Assembly: GCF_900107635.1 (NCBI RefSeq)
Contig: NZ_FNRD01000013.1
Span: 88,337-152,336, forward strand
Direction of reading: 5' to 3'
Origin: Flavobacterium gillisiae
GTDB lineage: Bacteria; Bacteroidota; Bacteroidia; Flavobacteriales; Flavobacteriaceae
DNA length: 64,000 bases
Shown one piece after another: positions 17,808 through 25,748 of the stretch. The notes under the pieces are model-generated. The model was given only the letters and a program-made list of their open reading frames with translations. It was not told the DNA's origin and searched no databases. The stretch's first letter is position 1, and the number at the start of each line of letters is the position of its first letter. Position numbers and translations under genes: made by a program.

Positions 17808-18389
17808 ATGCCACGACCAGCAAATTATAATAAAACCGTTGATGATTGTCTAACAATCAGTATGACCAAATTAAAAGAGTGGGAATATTTAAAGAGAGGT
17901 TGTAAGTCTGGAGTTATTAGCTGGAGCAGAAACGGAGACACACACTCTAAAATCAATATCGAAGTTAGTTTCTTAGAATTTGAAAAATACATTGTATTAA
18001 ATTACATAGCAAGTGGAGAGCCAAAAAATTATAAAGTTAAAATTATCGAAGTTCCTTCAAACTTAGGTAAAGGATATTTGTACTATTTTAAATGCCCTGT
18101 AACACACAAACTTTGTAGAAAGCTATATTTAGATAGTGGAATGTTTTTGCATCGTACAGCGTTTAATATGATATACGAAAAGCAAACGGAATCTAAGAAA
18201 TGGAGAAGCTTAACAGCCGTATTCGATAAAGCCTTTGTTCCTGATGCCGTTTATTCAGAAAGATATAAGAAGTACTTTAAAACGCATTACAGCGGTAAAC
18301 CTACAAAGCGATATTTAAAACTTGAAAAGAGGATTAAATTAGCCGATAGTTTTCCTAGTGGTACATTAGAACGTTTAATGATTATGTAA
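17808..18389 (+). CDS. unknown element protein (193 aa)
   Basis: 193 basic residues beginning MPRPANYNKTVDD. A central CPVTHKLCRKLYL has two Cys and a His that could form part of a metal site, and KPTKRYLKLEKRIKLAD near the end is strongly basic, so nucleic-acid binding is possible. I recognise no named family. It is the last gene before the right end of the element. Confidence 0.65.
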   Translation: MPRPANYNKTVDDCLTISMTKLKEWEYLKRGCKSGVISWSRNGDTHSKINIEVSFLEFEKYIVLNYIASGEPKNYKVKIIEVPSNLGKGYLYYFKCPVTHKLCRKLYLDSGMFLHRTAFNMIYEKQTESKKWRSLTAVFDKAFVPDAVYSERYKKYFKTHYSGKPTKRYLKLEKRIKLADSFPSGTLERLMIM

Positions 18390-18416
18390 TTCATTAAATT
18401 CATTAAATTAATTAAA
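18390..18416. repeat. short tandem repeat after the last element gene
   Basis: Three 9-bp units of ttcattaaa (the last is ttaattaaa) start at the base after the stop codon, followed by taaagta-type words to about 18465. Very A/T-rich; it could be an accessory binding or unwinding region. Confidence 0.5.
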
Positions 18417-18473
18417 TAGCATAAAGTAGAGTAAAGTAGACTTGTATTAAGTAATATAAAGTAACACAAAAAG

Positions 18474-18508
18474 AAACGCCTTAAATCATAAGAAATAAGG
18501 CGTTTTTT
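18474..18508. terminator. rho-independent terminator at the right end
   Basis: The stem aacgcctta / taaggcgtt is followed by a T run. It insulates the element from the tRNA cluster. Confidence 0.8.
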
Positions 18509-18513
18509 GTATT

Positions 18514-18534
18514 TGTTGACTAAATGTTGACTAA
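18514..18534 (+). promoter_or_regulatory. candidate integrase arm-type site, right
   Basis: Exact copy of the 21-bp double tgttgactaa block at 11020-11040, here 35 bp from the right att copy. Confidence 0.6.
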
Positions 18535-18568
18535 AAAAGGCGTTAAGCCAATGAAATCAATACTAATA

Positions 18569-18583
18569 GTGACCACGGTGGGA
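18569..18583 (+). repeat. right attachment site copy at the tRNA-Leu 3' end
   Basis: gtgaccacggtggga, covering the acceptor and the start of the T-arm of tRNA-Leu on the minus strand. Matches 10892-10906. Confidence 0.8.
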
Positions 18584-18652
18584 TTTGAACCCACACGCCC
18601 TTGCGAGCACCAGCCCCTCAAGCTGGCAAGTCTACCGTTTCTCCACGTGGCC
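18570..18652 (-). tRNA. tRNA-Leu (anticodon GAG)
   Basis: The minus strand folds as a class II tRNA: acceptor GGCCACG / CGTGGTC (one G-U), anticodon stem CCAGC / GCTGG around loop TTGAGGG (anticodon GAG), a long variable arm, and a T-arm GTGGG / CCCAC with TTCAAAT loop. CCA is not encoded. The 3' end is the insertion target of the neighbouring element, which keeps the tRNA intact. Confidence 0.95.
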
Positions 18653-18694
18653 TGAAAATAAAAAAGGTCAAGTAATAAATTACTCGACCTTTTG

Positions 18695-18767
18695 TGACCC
18701 GACTGGGGCTCGAACCCAGGACCCCATCATTAAAAGTGATGTGCTCTACCAACTGAGCTATCGAGTC
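18695..18767 (-). tRNA. tRNA-Lys (anticodon TTT), copy 1
   Basis: The minus strand begins GACTCGATAGCTCAGTTGG, with anticodon loop CTTTTAA (anticodon TTT) and T-arm loop TTCGAGC. CCA is not encoded. Identical to the copy at 18810-18882. Confidence 0.96.
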
Positions 18768-18809
18768 ATTGCATTCAATTTGAAATATTAGGTGTTGATC
18801 ACTTAATTG

Positions 18810-18882
18810 TGACCCGACTGGGGCTCGAACCCAGGACCCCATCATTAAAAGTGATGTGCTCTACCAACTGAGCTATCGAGTC
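18810..18882 (-). tRNA. tRNA-Lys (anticodon TTT), copy 2
   Basis: Same 73-base gene as copy 1 with the same anticodon; the first gene in the direction of transcription of the three-tRNA cluster. Confidence 0.96.
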
Positions 18883-19011
18883 TTGTATTTCATTGCTTGA
18901 ATGCGGGTGCAAATATAAGGACTTTATTTGATGTTTTCCAAAGTTTTTTGCTTTAAATTTGTCTTTTTTTAACAATAAATTTTAACGTCTTAGTTTACAA
19001 GGTTTTATTCT

Positions 19012-19530
19012 ATGAAGAAAATTATATTATTAGGTTATATGGGTTGCGGTAAGTCAACAATCGCTAAAACACTAGCGAAAATCAATGGGCAACCATTTGT
19101 CGATTTGGATACATATATTGAAAAAAAAGCGGGTTTGACTATAAATGCTATTTTTGAACAGCACGGAGAAATCAAATTTAGGAAGATGGAGCATGAAGCG
19201 TTTGTTGAATTATTAGACGCTCCCGGGCAAATGATAATTGGTCTTGGTGGCGGAACTCCCTGTTATGCGAATAACCATGAGTTGTTAAATCGGGATGATG
19301 TAGTTTCTATATATCTGAAAGCGTCAATTGAGACCTTATTCAATCGACTTGTCGTTAATAAAAGCAAAAGACCCCTTATCGCCAATAAAAATGAAGAGGA
19401 GATGAAGGAGTTTATTGCTGTGCATCTTTTTGAAAGAAGCTATTATTACAATCAGGCGCAACATAAAGTTACTGTAGATGATAAAACTGTCGATCAAACA
19501 GTTCTGGATATTGTTGCGATTTTAGCTTAA
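19012..19530 (+). CDS. aroK: shikimate kinase
   Basis: 172 residues, the normal length. The P-loop GYMGCGKST (residues 8-16), shikimate-binding DLDTYIEKKAG and the GLGGGTPC motif are clear. It phosphorylates shikimate in the chorismate (aromatic amino acid) pathway in the cytoplasm. It ends convergently with the phosphoribosyltransferase gene and overlaps it by 9 bp. Confidence 0.96.
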   Translation: MKKIILLGYMGCGKSTIAKTLAKINGQPFVDLDTYIEKKAGLTINAIFEQHGEIKFRKMEHEAFVELLDAPGQMIIGLGGGTPCYANNHELLNRDDVVSIYLKASIETLFNRLVVNKSKRPLIANKNEEEMKEFIAVHLFERSYYYNQAQHKVTVDDKTVDQTVLDIVAILA

Positions 19531-20022
19531 ATAGGCATAACTATTTTCGTTTTCATCAAAAACAACCTGAACGTGCTCTAGTAGAGACGTGGATAGAGAG
19601 ATTCCTTTGAAATCAGCCTTTACTGGATACTTCTTATGATTTCGGTCTACTAGAACTGCTGTTTTGAATTTTTTCAAGGGAACGTCTAAAAAGTGTCTTA
19701 TGGCGTAGATTAAGGTCGTGCCCGAGCTTAGGACGTCATCGACAAGGATTAGGCCCTTGTTTGCGTATTCTTCTTTTGTCAAAGAAGTGTGTATAGGTAA
19801 TTCTGGGTTGACCTTGTTGATTTTAACTTCGCATAGCGAAACTTTTAAGGTCGCAATGTTTTGTAGTTCTTTGGCGATTTTTTCTGCAAAAACGAATCCA
19901 TTGCTTGCTATCCCTGCAAGAACAACTTCATCTTCATCGACAAAGGTCTCATAGATCTGGTAGGCTATTCTTTTTATTTTATGTTCAATTTCTTGATTCG
20001 TTAAAATGATATTTTTGCTCAT
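19522..20022 (-). CDS. phosphoribosyltransferase family protein (PyrR-like)
   Basis: 166 residues with the PRPP-binding motif LILVDDVLSSGTT and a PyrR-like C-terminal part (VLVDRNHKKYPVKADFKG). It may be a uracil-type phosphoribosyltransferase or a pyrimidine regulator of the PyrR family; the sequence alone does not choose. The 3' end overlaps aroK by 9 bp on the other strand. Confidence 0.85.
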   Translation of the reverse strand: MSKNIILTNQEIEHKIKRIAYQIYETFVDEDEVVLAGIASNGFVFAEKIAKELQNIATLKVSLCEVKINKVNPELPIHTSLTKEEYANKGLILVDDVLSSGTTLIYAIRHFLDVPLKKFKTAVLVDRNHKKYPVKADFKGISLSTSLLEHVQVVFDENENSYAYLS

Positions 20023-20067
20023 TTTTTTAGTTTAAAGTTTAGTTTTTGAAGAGTAATAGCGTTAAGA

Positions 20068-20460
20068 CTAGTCCTCTTGCTCTTCGTCGGTTTTGATTTC
20101 ATTTCCAAACTCATCAATATCCCTTCTGTCTTTCTTGGTAGGTCTTCCGGTACCATTTTTTCGATAGTGCTCCTTTGATAATTTCAACAGTTCTAGATGC
20201 TGGTAGGCTTCGGCTGGAGTATCATTTCTTCGATACATATCAACCAGTTTCGCACCTAAACGGCTTTCTGGAATATCTAAAACCGTAATGATTTGTGTAA
20301 TCTGGTCTTTTCTGAACGTGATTTTATCAGTAGGAAAAACCTCCTTTGATGGTTTTGCTACAAGTCCATTTACAGTAACATGATTTTTTTTACATGCTTC
20401 TGTTACCATATTTCTAGTCTTGTAATATCGGACACACCATAAATATTTATCTATTCTCAT
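20068..20460 (-). CDS. S4-domain RNA-binding protein (Hsp15-like)
   Basis: I start at ATG 20460 (MRIDKYLWCVRYYKTRN), giving 130 residues; an upstream in-frame ATG adds 15 residues that do not look like the family. The S4 domain covers about the first 60 residues (TEACKKNHVTVNGLVAKPSK), and the tail is charged, with KKDRRDIDEF. Hsp15-like proteins bind stalled 50S subunits carrying peptidyl-tRNA. It is divergent from the FKBP-like gene. Confidence 0.88.
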   Translation of the reverse strand: MRIDKYLWCVRYYKTRNMVTEACKKNHVTVNGLVAKPSKEVFPTDKITFRKDQITQIITVLDIPESRLGAKLVDMYRRNDTPAEAYQHLELLKLSKEHYRKNGTGRPTKKDRRDIDEFGNEIKTDEEQED

Positions 20461-20484
20461 AAAAATTCTAAAATCAGAGTTAAA

Positions 20485-20517
20485 TTGTTTACAAAAATCA
20501 ATCAATATTGTATCTTG
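20485..20517 (+). promoter_or_regulatory. Bacteroidota promoter for the FKBP-like gene
   Basis: TTG at 20485-20487 and TATCTTG at 20511-20517, spacing 23 bp, with the ATG 22 bp downstream. Fits the TTG / TAnnTTTG type. Confidence 0.5.
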
Positions 20518-20538
20518 CGCACTTAAAAATCAGCTATA

Positions 20539-21519
20539 ATGAACAAATTTAAGTATTATTTTATTTTATCAATTACAACCCTCTCTTTATTTTCATGTTC
20601 GAAGAATGATACTACTGAAATTACACCTCCTAGAGACTACGCAGTACAATATGCTACTGATATTACTGATATTGAAGAATATTTGAATACCTATTATATA
20701 ACGGTTTCAGATAAGCCTGGTTCTTCTGATGATCAGGATGTGGTATTTACTAAGATTCCTGTTGGAGGAACTCAACCTTCCGTAATGTCTTATAAAGGCA
20801 AAACAACTTTTCCTAAATTGCTAAGTAGAGATGTATCTTTGCACGATATTACTTATAAATTATATTATTTAGTACTAAGAGAAGGAACTGGTACTGCGCC
20901 TTGTAATGTAGATGCCGTTTTAGCATCTTATAAAGGTGATTATTTAGAGCAAACATTGGCATCAAGCGTTACTACATTAACCGCGACGCAGTTTGAAGAA
21001 GTGAAGTACCCTCAACAAATGTTAAGTTTGTATAGCGTTATTGCTGGCTGGAGCGAGATTTTCCCACAGTTCAAAACGGGAACTTACACTACAAAAGCAG
21101 ATGGAACAGTAGCGTATAATGATTTTGGGGCAGGGATTATGTTTATTCCTTCAGGATTAGGATATTTTGCCTCTGGAAGTGCTGCTATTCCACCTTATGC
21201 ACCTTTAGTTTTTAGCTTTAAGCTATATGAGTTACAGCGATTGGATCAGGATGGTGATGGTATACCATCATACTTGGAGGATTTAAATGGAGATGGTTAT
21301 ATGAGAATTTTAGCCACTGGTGTTGTGAATCCTGATGATACTGATGGCGATGGGATTCCTAACTTTTTTGATGTCGATGATGATGCAGATGGTTACGGTA
21401 CAAGAATCGAAATTACAAATAATGGTGTTGTTTATCCTTTTGCTGCTATTCCAAGTTGTGATGGTAATACAAGTAACACGGCAAGAATTAAAAGGCATTT
21501 AGATAAAACCTGTCATTAA
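20539..21519 (+). CDS. FKBP-type peptidyl-prolyl isomerase-like lipoprotein with Ca-binding-type repeats
   Basis: 326 residues with lipobox LFSC (Cys20). The middle part, with LREGTGTAPCNVDAVLASYKG, the later IIAGW-like segment and PLVFSFKLYELQ, follows the FKBP fold. The C-terminal 90 residues hold Asp-rich thrombospondin-3-like repeats (DQDGDGIPSYLEDLNGDGY and DTDGDGIPNFFDVDDDADGY) that usually bind calcium. Probably a surface or periplasmic protein; isomerase activity is inferred from the family. Confidence 0.85.
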   Translation: MNKFKYYFILSITTLSLFSCSKNDTTEITPPRDYAVQYATDITDIEEYLNTYYITVSDKPGSSDDQDVVFTKIPVGGTQPSVMSYKGKTTFPKLLSRDVSLHDITYKLYYLVLREGTGTAPCNVDAVLASYKGDYLEQTLASSVTTLTATQFEEVKYPQQMLSLYSVIAGWSEIFPQFKTGTYTTKADGTVAYNDFGAGIMFIPSGLGYFASGSAAIPPYAPLVFSFKLYELQRLDQDGDGIPSYLEDLNGDGYMRILATGVVNPDDTDGDGIPNFFDVDDDADGYGTRIEITNNGVVYPFAAIPSCDGNTSNTARIKRHLDKTCH

Positions 21520-21540
21520 TTAAGTATACACTGAAAACAA

Positions 21541-21575
21541 AAAAATCCCATTCTAAGCGAATGGGATTTTTTTTT
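21541..21575. terminator. bidirectional rho-independent terminator
   Basis: The stem aaatcccattc / gaatgggattt with A and T runs lies between the convergent FKBP-like and transketolase genes. Confidence 0.88.
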
Positions 21576-21590
21576 GGATATGTATGTGAA

Positions 21591-22544
21591 TTATTTTCTT
21601 TTAATAACTCTTTCTACAGCTTCAACAATTGCTTGATTGTTTAACTTGTATTTTTCCATTAATTGTTCAGGTGTTCCTGATTCTCCAAAGCTGTCATTAA
21701 CCGCAACAAACTCTTGTGGAGCAGGATTGTTCAATGCTAATACTCTTGATATGCTTTCGCCAAGACCACCAAGGATATTGTGCTCTTCGGCAGTAACGAT
21801 ACATTTTGTTTTAGCCAAAGATTTCAGAATTGCTTCTTCGTCCAATGGTTTGATCGTATGTATATTGATTACTTCCGCAGAAATTCCTTTTGCTTCTAGT
21901 GCTTCAGCAGCAATAAGTGCTTCCCAAACTAAATGTCCAGTCGCTACGATTGTTACGTCAGCTCCTTCGCTAAGTAGGATTGCTTTTCCAATAACAAATG
22001 GCTCGTCAGCTGGCATGAAGTTAGGCACTACTGGACGTCCAAAACGTAAGTAAGCTGGTCCGTGATGATCAGCAAGTGCTAATGTAGCCGCTTTAGTTTG
22101 ATTGTAATCGCAAGTATTGATTACAGTCATTCCTGGTAACATTTTCATTAATCCTATATCTTCAAGAATTTGGTGTGTTGCACCATCTTCACCTAAAGTT
22201 AAACCTGCGTGTGAAGCACAGATTTTTACGTTTTTCTCAGAGTAAGCTACTGATTGGCGAATTTGGTCATATACTCTTCCTGTAGAAAAGTTAGCAAAAG
22301 TTCCTGTGAATGGAATTTTACCTCCAATAGTTAATCCAGCTGCAATTCCAATCATGTTTGCTTCAGCAATTCCAATTTGGAAAAAACGCTCTGGGTGATT
22401 TTTCTTGAAATCGTCAAATTTTAACGACCCAATTAAATCAGCACAAAGTGCAACTACGTTTTCATTCTTTTGACCTAATTCAGTCATTCCCGCTCCAAAA
22501 CCTGAACGAGTATCTTTACTTCCTGTATTTGTATATTTTTTCAT
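21591..22544 (-). CDS. transketolase, C-terminal subunit
   Basis: 317 residues covering the pyrimidine-binding and C-terminal domains (LGEDGATHQILEDIGLM, the AYLRFGRPVVP segment, TAEEHNILGGLGES). With the gene upstream it forms a two-subunit transketolase that moves two-carbon units between sugars in the pentose phosphate pathway using thiamine diphosphate. It begins 35 bp after the N-terminal subunit gene. Confidence 0.94.
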   Translation of the reverse strand: MKKYTNTGSKDTRSGFGAGMTELGQKNENVVALCADLIGSLKFDDFKKNHPERFFQIGIAEANMIGIAAGLTIGGKIPFTGTFANFSTGRVYDQIRQSVAYSEKNVKICASHAGLTLGEDGATHQILEDIGLMKMLPGMTVINTCDYNQTKAATLALADHHGPAYLRFGRPVVPNFMPADEPFVIGKAILLSEGADVTIVATGHLVWEALIAAEALEAKGISAEVINIHTIKPLDEEAILKSLAKTKCIVTAEEHNILGGLGESISRVLALNNPAPQEFVAVNDSFGESGTPEQLMEKYKLNNQAIVEAVERVIKRK

Positions 22545-22579
22545 TTTATGCTGAATTTATTTCAGTATCTTTTTACTTA

Positions 22580-23428
22580 TTAGTAATCACCTAAGGTTTC
22601 TGGATTTTGAGCAAATGCAGTTTCTAGTTGTGCATCATTAGGTGCTTTACCATGCCATGCATGAGTATGCATCATAAAGTCAACTCCATTACCCATCTCA
22701 GTATGCAATAGCACACAAACTGGTTTTCCTTTTCCTGTTCTAGATTTTGCTTCTGTCATTCCTGCGATAATTGCTTCGATGCTGTTACCTTCTTTGATAT
22801 CAATAACATCCCAGTCAAAAGCTTCAAATTTAGCACGGATACTTCCCATTGCTAATACTTCGTCTGTTGTTCCATCAATTTGTTTTCCGTTTAAATCGAT
22901 TGTAGCAATAAGGTTGTCTACTTTTTTTGCAGATGCATACATGATTGCTTCCCAGTTTTGACCTTCTTGCAATTCACCATCACCATGAAGGGTGTAAACT
23001 AAATGATTGTCATTGTTCAGTTTTTTAGCTTGAGCAGCTCCAATACCTACAGACATACCTTGTCCAAGAGAACCAGATGCAATTCTAACTCCTGGTAAAC
23101 CGTCGTGAGTAGTTGGGTGTCCTTGTAGTCTTGAATTGATTAGACGGAAAGTAGCTAATTCCGAAACTGGAAAATAACCACTTCTTGCCAAAACGCTGTA
23201 GAAAACTGGTGAGATATGTCCGTTAGAAAGGAAGAAAAGATCTTCTCCAATTCCGTCCATATCAAAACCTTCTTTGCGGTCCATTAGGTTTTGGTATAAT
23301 GTTACCATAAATTCTGTACAACCAAGTGATCCACCTGGATGACCTGAGTTGACTGCATGTACCATTCGAAGGATATCTCTTCTGACTTGGATAGTTAAAT
23401 CCTTTAATTGTTGTGTGTTAGGCTTCAT
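22580..23428 (-). CDS. transketolase, N-terminal subunit
   Basis: 282 residues with the thiamine diphosphate / Mg site GDGELQEGQNWEA and the N-terminal GHPGGSLGCTEF. It is the partner of the following gene. Such split transketolases are normal in many bacteria and archaea; both halves look complete, so this is not a broken gene. Confidence 0.94.
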   Translation of the reverse strand: MKPNTQQLKDLTIQVRRDILRMVHAVNSGHPGGSLGCTEFMVTLYQNLMDRKEGFDMDGIGEDLFFLSNGHISPVFYSVLARSGYFPVSELATFRLINSRLQGHPTTHDGLPGVRIASGSLGQGMSVGIGAAQAKKLNNDNHLVYTLHGDGELQEGQNWEAIMYASAKKVDNLIATIDLNGKQIDGTTDEVLAMGSIRAKFEAFDWDVIDIKEGNSIEAIIAGMTEAKSRTGKGKPVCVLLHTEMGNGVDFMMHTHAWHGKAPNDAQLETAFAQNPETLGDY

Positions 23429-23636
23429 TTTGTGTGTAAAAGTTAAACTGTGCCAAAGGTAATTTTTATTTTGCCGTAAGACAAATGATTTTTGATTTTG
23501 TTATTAGGGCTATTTGTGGCACAATTGACAAGGAATAAAGGCTGCAGCAGTATTTATTTAAGGATTTCCTTTTTACAGGTTGATCCTTTTTACAATTGGT
23601 TTTTTTAATTGATTCAGTAATTATTATCTTGCGAAC

Positions 23637-24218
23637 ATGTATGAACAATTAGCAAAAAGCATTGGAGATAAAGTAACACTAACCGAGGCCGATTTTGAGG
23701 TGTGTAAGACTTTTTTTATTCCAAAAAAAATACGAAAGAAGCAGACTTTGCTGTTAGAAGGCGATGTTTGTACCTATAACGCTTTTATTGAAAAAGGAAT
23801 TTTACGTTCCTATACTACCGATGAAAAAGGACAGGAACACATTATGCAGTTTGCTTTTGAAGGCTGGTGGATTACTGATTTATCGAGCTTTTTAATGGGG
23901 GTGCATTCCACCTTTACGATTGAAGCTATTGAAGATTCAGAACTGTTGTTGTTAACAGCGACTGCAAGGGAGGAATTAATGGATGCACTGCCGGTTTTTG
24001 AACGCTACCAAAGGCTTTTGTTGCAAAATGCCTATATCGCCTTGCAGACAAGAGTCAACTCCGCACTAACAGCCACCGCTGAAGAAAAGTATACAAAACT
24101 CACTATCTCTTATCCTGATATCATTGCGCGTGTACCCCAGCACATGATTGCATCCTACCTTGGTCTTACTCCAGAAACACTAAGCCGGGTGCGAAAACAA
24201 ATCAATCTTCGAAAATAA
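23637..24218 (+). CDS. Crp/Fnr family transcriptional regulator
   Basis: 193 residues: an N-terminal cyclic-nucleotide-binding-like beta-roll (about 20-130, with LLLEGDVCTYNAFIEKGILRS) and a C-terminal HTH (MIASYLGLTPETLSRVRKQI). No FNR-type cysteine cluster is seen. Flavobacterial members often respond to redox or nutrient stress, but the ligand is unknown. A -7-like TATCTTG lies 6 bp before the start codon. Confidence 0.9.
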   Translation: MYEQLAKSIGDKVTLTEADFEVCKTFFIPKKIRKKQTLLLEGDVCTYNAFIEKGILRSYTTDEKGQEHIMQFAFEGWWITDLSSFLMGVHSTFTIEAIEDSELLLLTATAREELMDALPVFERYQRLLLQNAYIALQTRVNSALTATAEEKYTKLTISYPDIIARVPQHMIASYLGLTPETLSRVRKQINLRK

Positions 24219-24308
24219 AATTGATTTAGATCAATGGTATTTCTTGTTCTAACTCAATGGAAATAAGCTGTTTCTTACTGTAGTTTTGCAATAGTAAAAA
24301 CAAGGACA

Positions 24309-24824
24309 ATGGAAAATGTAAGAACGATTGCCGTTATTGGTGCTGCTGAGAAAAGAAATTTTGCAGTACTCAAAGAATTATCTGAACAGTATCAACTTTT
24401 ATTATTCGATAAAAACCAAAAAGCACTTTCAGATATTCATGAAAGTCTTTTGGCGCACAATCGCCATGGCTATATTGAGAAAATGGATTGTGCTGTAAAT
24501 GCCAGTTGGGAAGCAGATATTATTATTCTTTCTGGTTTTTGTATCAATGATGCAGTCGTTGTTGAAAAAATAAAAGAAGTCGCTACCGCAAAAATCATCA
24601 TTATTATGGAAAATGAAGATGAGTTTACATCGTCGATAAACAACCAACTGAGTTTTGATCTTATTTTTCCTCATTCTAAAATAGTAGAAATCATCAATAT
24701 CTCTACAGATAAAAATTTAGAGAAAGAATTTCTGTTGGAAGGTCATAACTCAAAAGCTTTGGATACTGTTTCTAGTATTTTCGAAGGATGTGGTTTTACG
24801 ACTTACTTATCTCAACTAAATTAA
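24309..24824 (+). CDS. Rossmann-fold NAD(P)-binding-like protein, function unknown
   Basis: 171 residues starting MENVRTIAVIGAAEKRNFAVL, a beta-alpha-beta dinucleotide-fold start, followed by LLLFDKNQKALSDI and ADIIILSGFCIN. The layout recalls the nucleotide-binding half of F420/NADP oxidoreductase-like proteins, without a clear catalytic domain. It follows the Crp/Fnr gene by 90 bp on the same strand and may be co-regulated. Confidence 0.65.
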   Translation: MENVRTIAVIGAAEKRNFAVLKELSEQYQLLLFDKNQKALSDIHESLLAHNRHGYIEKMDCAVNASWEADIIILSGFCINDAVVVEKIKEVATAKIIIIMENEDEFTSSINNQLSFDLIFPHSKIVEIINISTDKNLEKEFLLEGHNSKALDTVSSIFEGCGFTTYLSQLN

Positions 24825-25140
24825 TAAATAATACCAAAACGAATAATTCCATTTTATTAAGTTCGTTTAAACATAGTACGAGTTGCTAGCCTAATAGTAA
24901 TGGAGCTATGGCCTATGAGAAAAAGCCAGGTAGCTAATGAAGATGATTAGCGACAACACTGTGGCTATATATTATGCTGGTTGTGCCGATGTTTGTTTAC
25001 TGTCAAGGGAATGGTTTTCTAAAAATGGACGCCTAAATTTTATCTGAATATTTAATTTGTTGTAAGGTTTATAGTTTTTATAATCAAATACTAATGATGC
25101 AATACGAGTATTTGTTTGTATTAATTTTTAAACCTTAATA
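24825..25140. other. spacer with no supported gene
   Basis: About 315 bp of A/T-rich sequence. Only frames below 40 codons occur; none shows protein character, a promoter is not obvious, and no repeat was recognised. Confidence 0.5.
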
Positions 25141-25144
25141 AAAT

Positions 25145-25170
25145 AAAAAGCCCCAAATTGGGGCTTTTTA
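25145..25170. terminator. bidirectional rho-independent terminator
   Basis: The perfect stem aaaaagcccc / ggggcttttt with a five-base loop ends the rhodanese cluster on the minus strand. Confidence 0.88.
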
Positions 25171-25187
25171 TATGCTGTAATTCTAAT

Positions 25188-25436
25188 TTATTTTGTTGTT
25201 ATTTCTTCATATTCGACATCTTCCACGGTGTCATTATTCTTTTTCTTCAGTGGCACTGAACAACCATTCGCTCCACCGCAGCCAGAATTTGTAACGACTT
25301 GGTATAATAGAAAACCGGCTAAAAGCCCTGAAAGAATGCTTTGGGTTTGAAACGCTTGTATACCGATATAAACTCCAAGAGCAAGACGGATAAAACGCAT
25401 GAAATGCCAATCATTTAATAGATTTTGTACAATCAT
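25188..25436 (-). CDS. small membrane protein with Cys-Gly motif (YgaP-like membrane part)
   Basis: 82 residues: two hydrophobic stretches (RLALGVYIGIQAFQ and ILSGLLAGFLLYQVV) followed by TNSGCGGANGCSVP and a charged tail. It resembles the DUF2892-type membrane segment that is fused to rhodanese in YgaP. Here it is a separate gene directly after a rhodanese gene, sharing one base. It may anchor or relay sulfur for the rhodaneses; that is inference. Confidence 0.75.
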   Translation of the reverse strand: MIVQNLLNDWHFMRFIRLALGVYIGIQAFQTQSILSGLLAGFLLYQVVTNSGCGGANGCSVPLKKKNNDTVEDVEYEEITTK

Positions 25437-25747
25437 TATATTTTGTTTTGTAAGCTACTCCAGCCTCCGCCGTTATGAACTTGTGCAAAACCACTCGATT
25501 TTAAGATGCTTTTTGCAGAAGCACTTCGAATTCCTGATGCACAACAAGTAATAATAGTAGCGTCTTTTTTTAATTTTGGAATATGTCTCGAAAGATCATT
25601 TAATGGAGCATTTATCGAACCTTTTATATGTCCCTGTTTGTATTCTCCTGGGCTACGAACATCTAAAATTACAGCTCCTTGTTTTACTAAATCGGCGTAG
25701 TCTACTTTTGGTCCGATGCCAAATAGTTTTTTTAATGTGTTTATCAT
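25436..25747 (-). CDS. rhodanese-like sulfurtransferase 1
   Basis: 103 residues: a single rhodanese domain with VILDVRSPGEYKQGHIKGS and active-site loop CCASGIR, where Cys69 is the likely persulfide carrier and Arg74 closes the loop. It lies between a second rhodanese gene and the small membrane protein in one minus-strand run. It transfers sulfane sulfur; donor and acceptor are unknown. Confidence 0.92.
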   Translation of the reverse strand: MINTLKKLFGIGPKVDYADLVKQGAVILDVRSPGEYKQGHIKGSINAPLNDLSRHIPKLKKDATIITCCASGIRSASAKSILKSSGFAQVHNGGGWSSLQNKI

Positions 25748-25748
25748 T

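Larger units (their letters stand above)
10892..18583. mobile_element. integrative element inserted at tRNA-Leu(GAG)
   Basis: A 15-bp direct repeat, gtgaccacggtggga, bounds the segment: one copy at 10892 and one spanning the 3' end of tRNA-Leu at 18569. A tyrosine recombinase gene lies 180 bp inside the left end. The interior carries an unknown AT-rich gene, two small HTH-like genes, a large polymerase-like gene, a lipoprotein, a DUF4468 protein and an unknown 193-residue protein. Identical paired repeats lie near both ends. No relaxase, coupling protein or phage structural gene is seen, so it may be a non-conjugative, satellite-like or mobilizable element. Confidence 0.85.

Noticed and set aside
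18585..18845. Short frames over the tRNA cluster on both strands
   Set aside because: They are translations of tRNA-Leu and tRNA-Lys sequences.
21591..23428. Split transketolase as a broken gene
   Set aside because: Both halves are complete at natural domain borders with separate starts; two-subunit transketolases are a normal form.
24937..25047. 36-codon frame in the spacer after the Rossmann-fold gene
   Set aside because: Too short, with no signal, helix or motif to support it.
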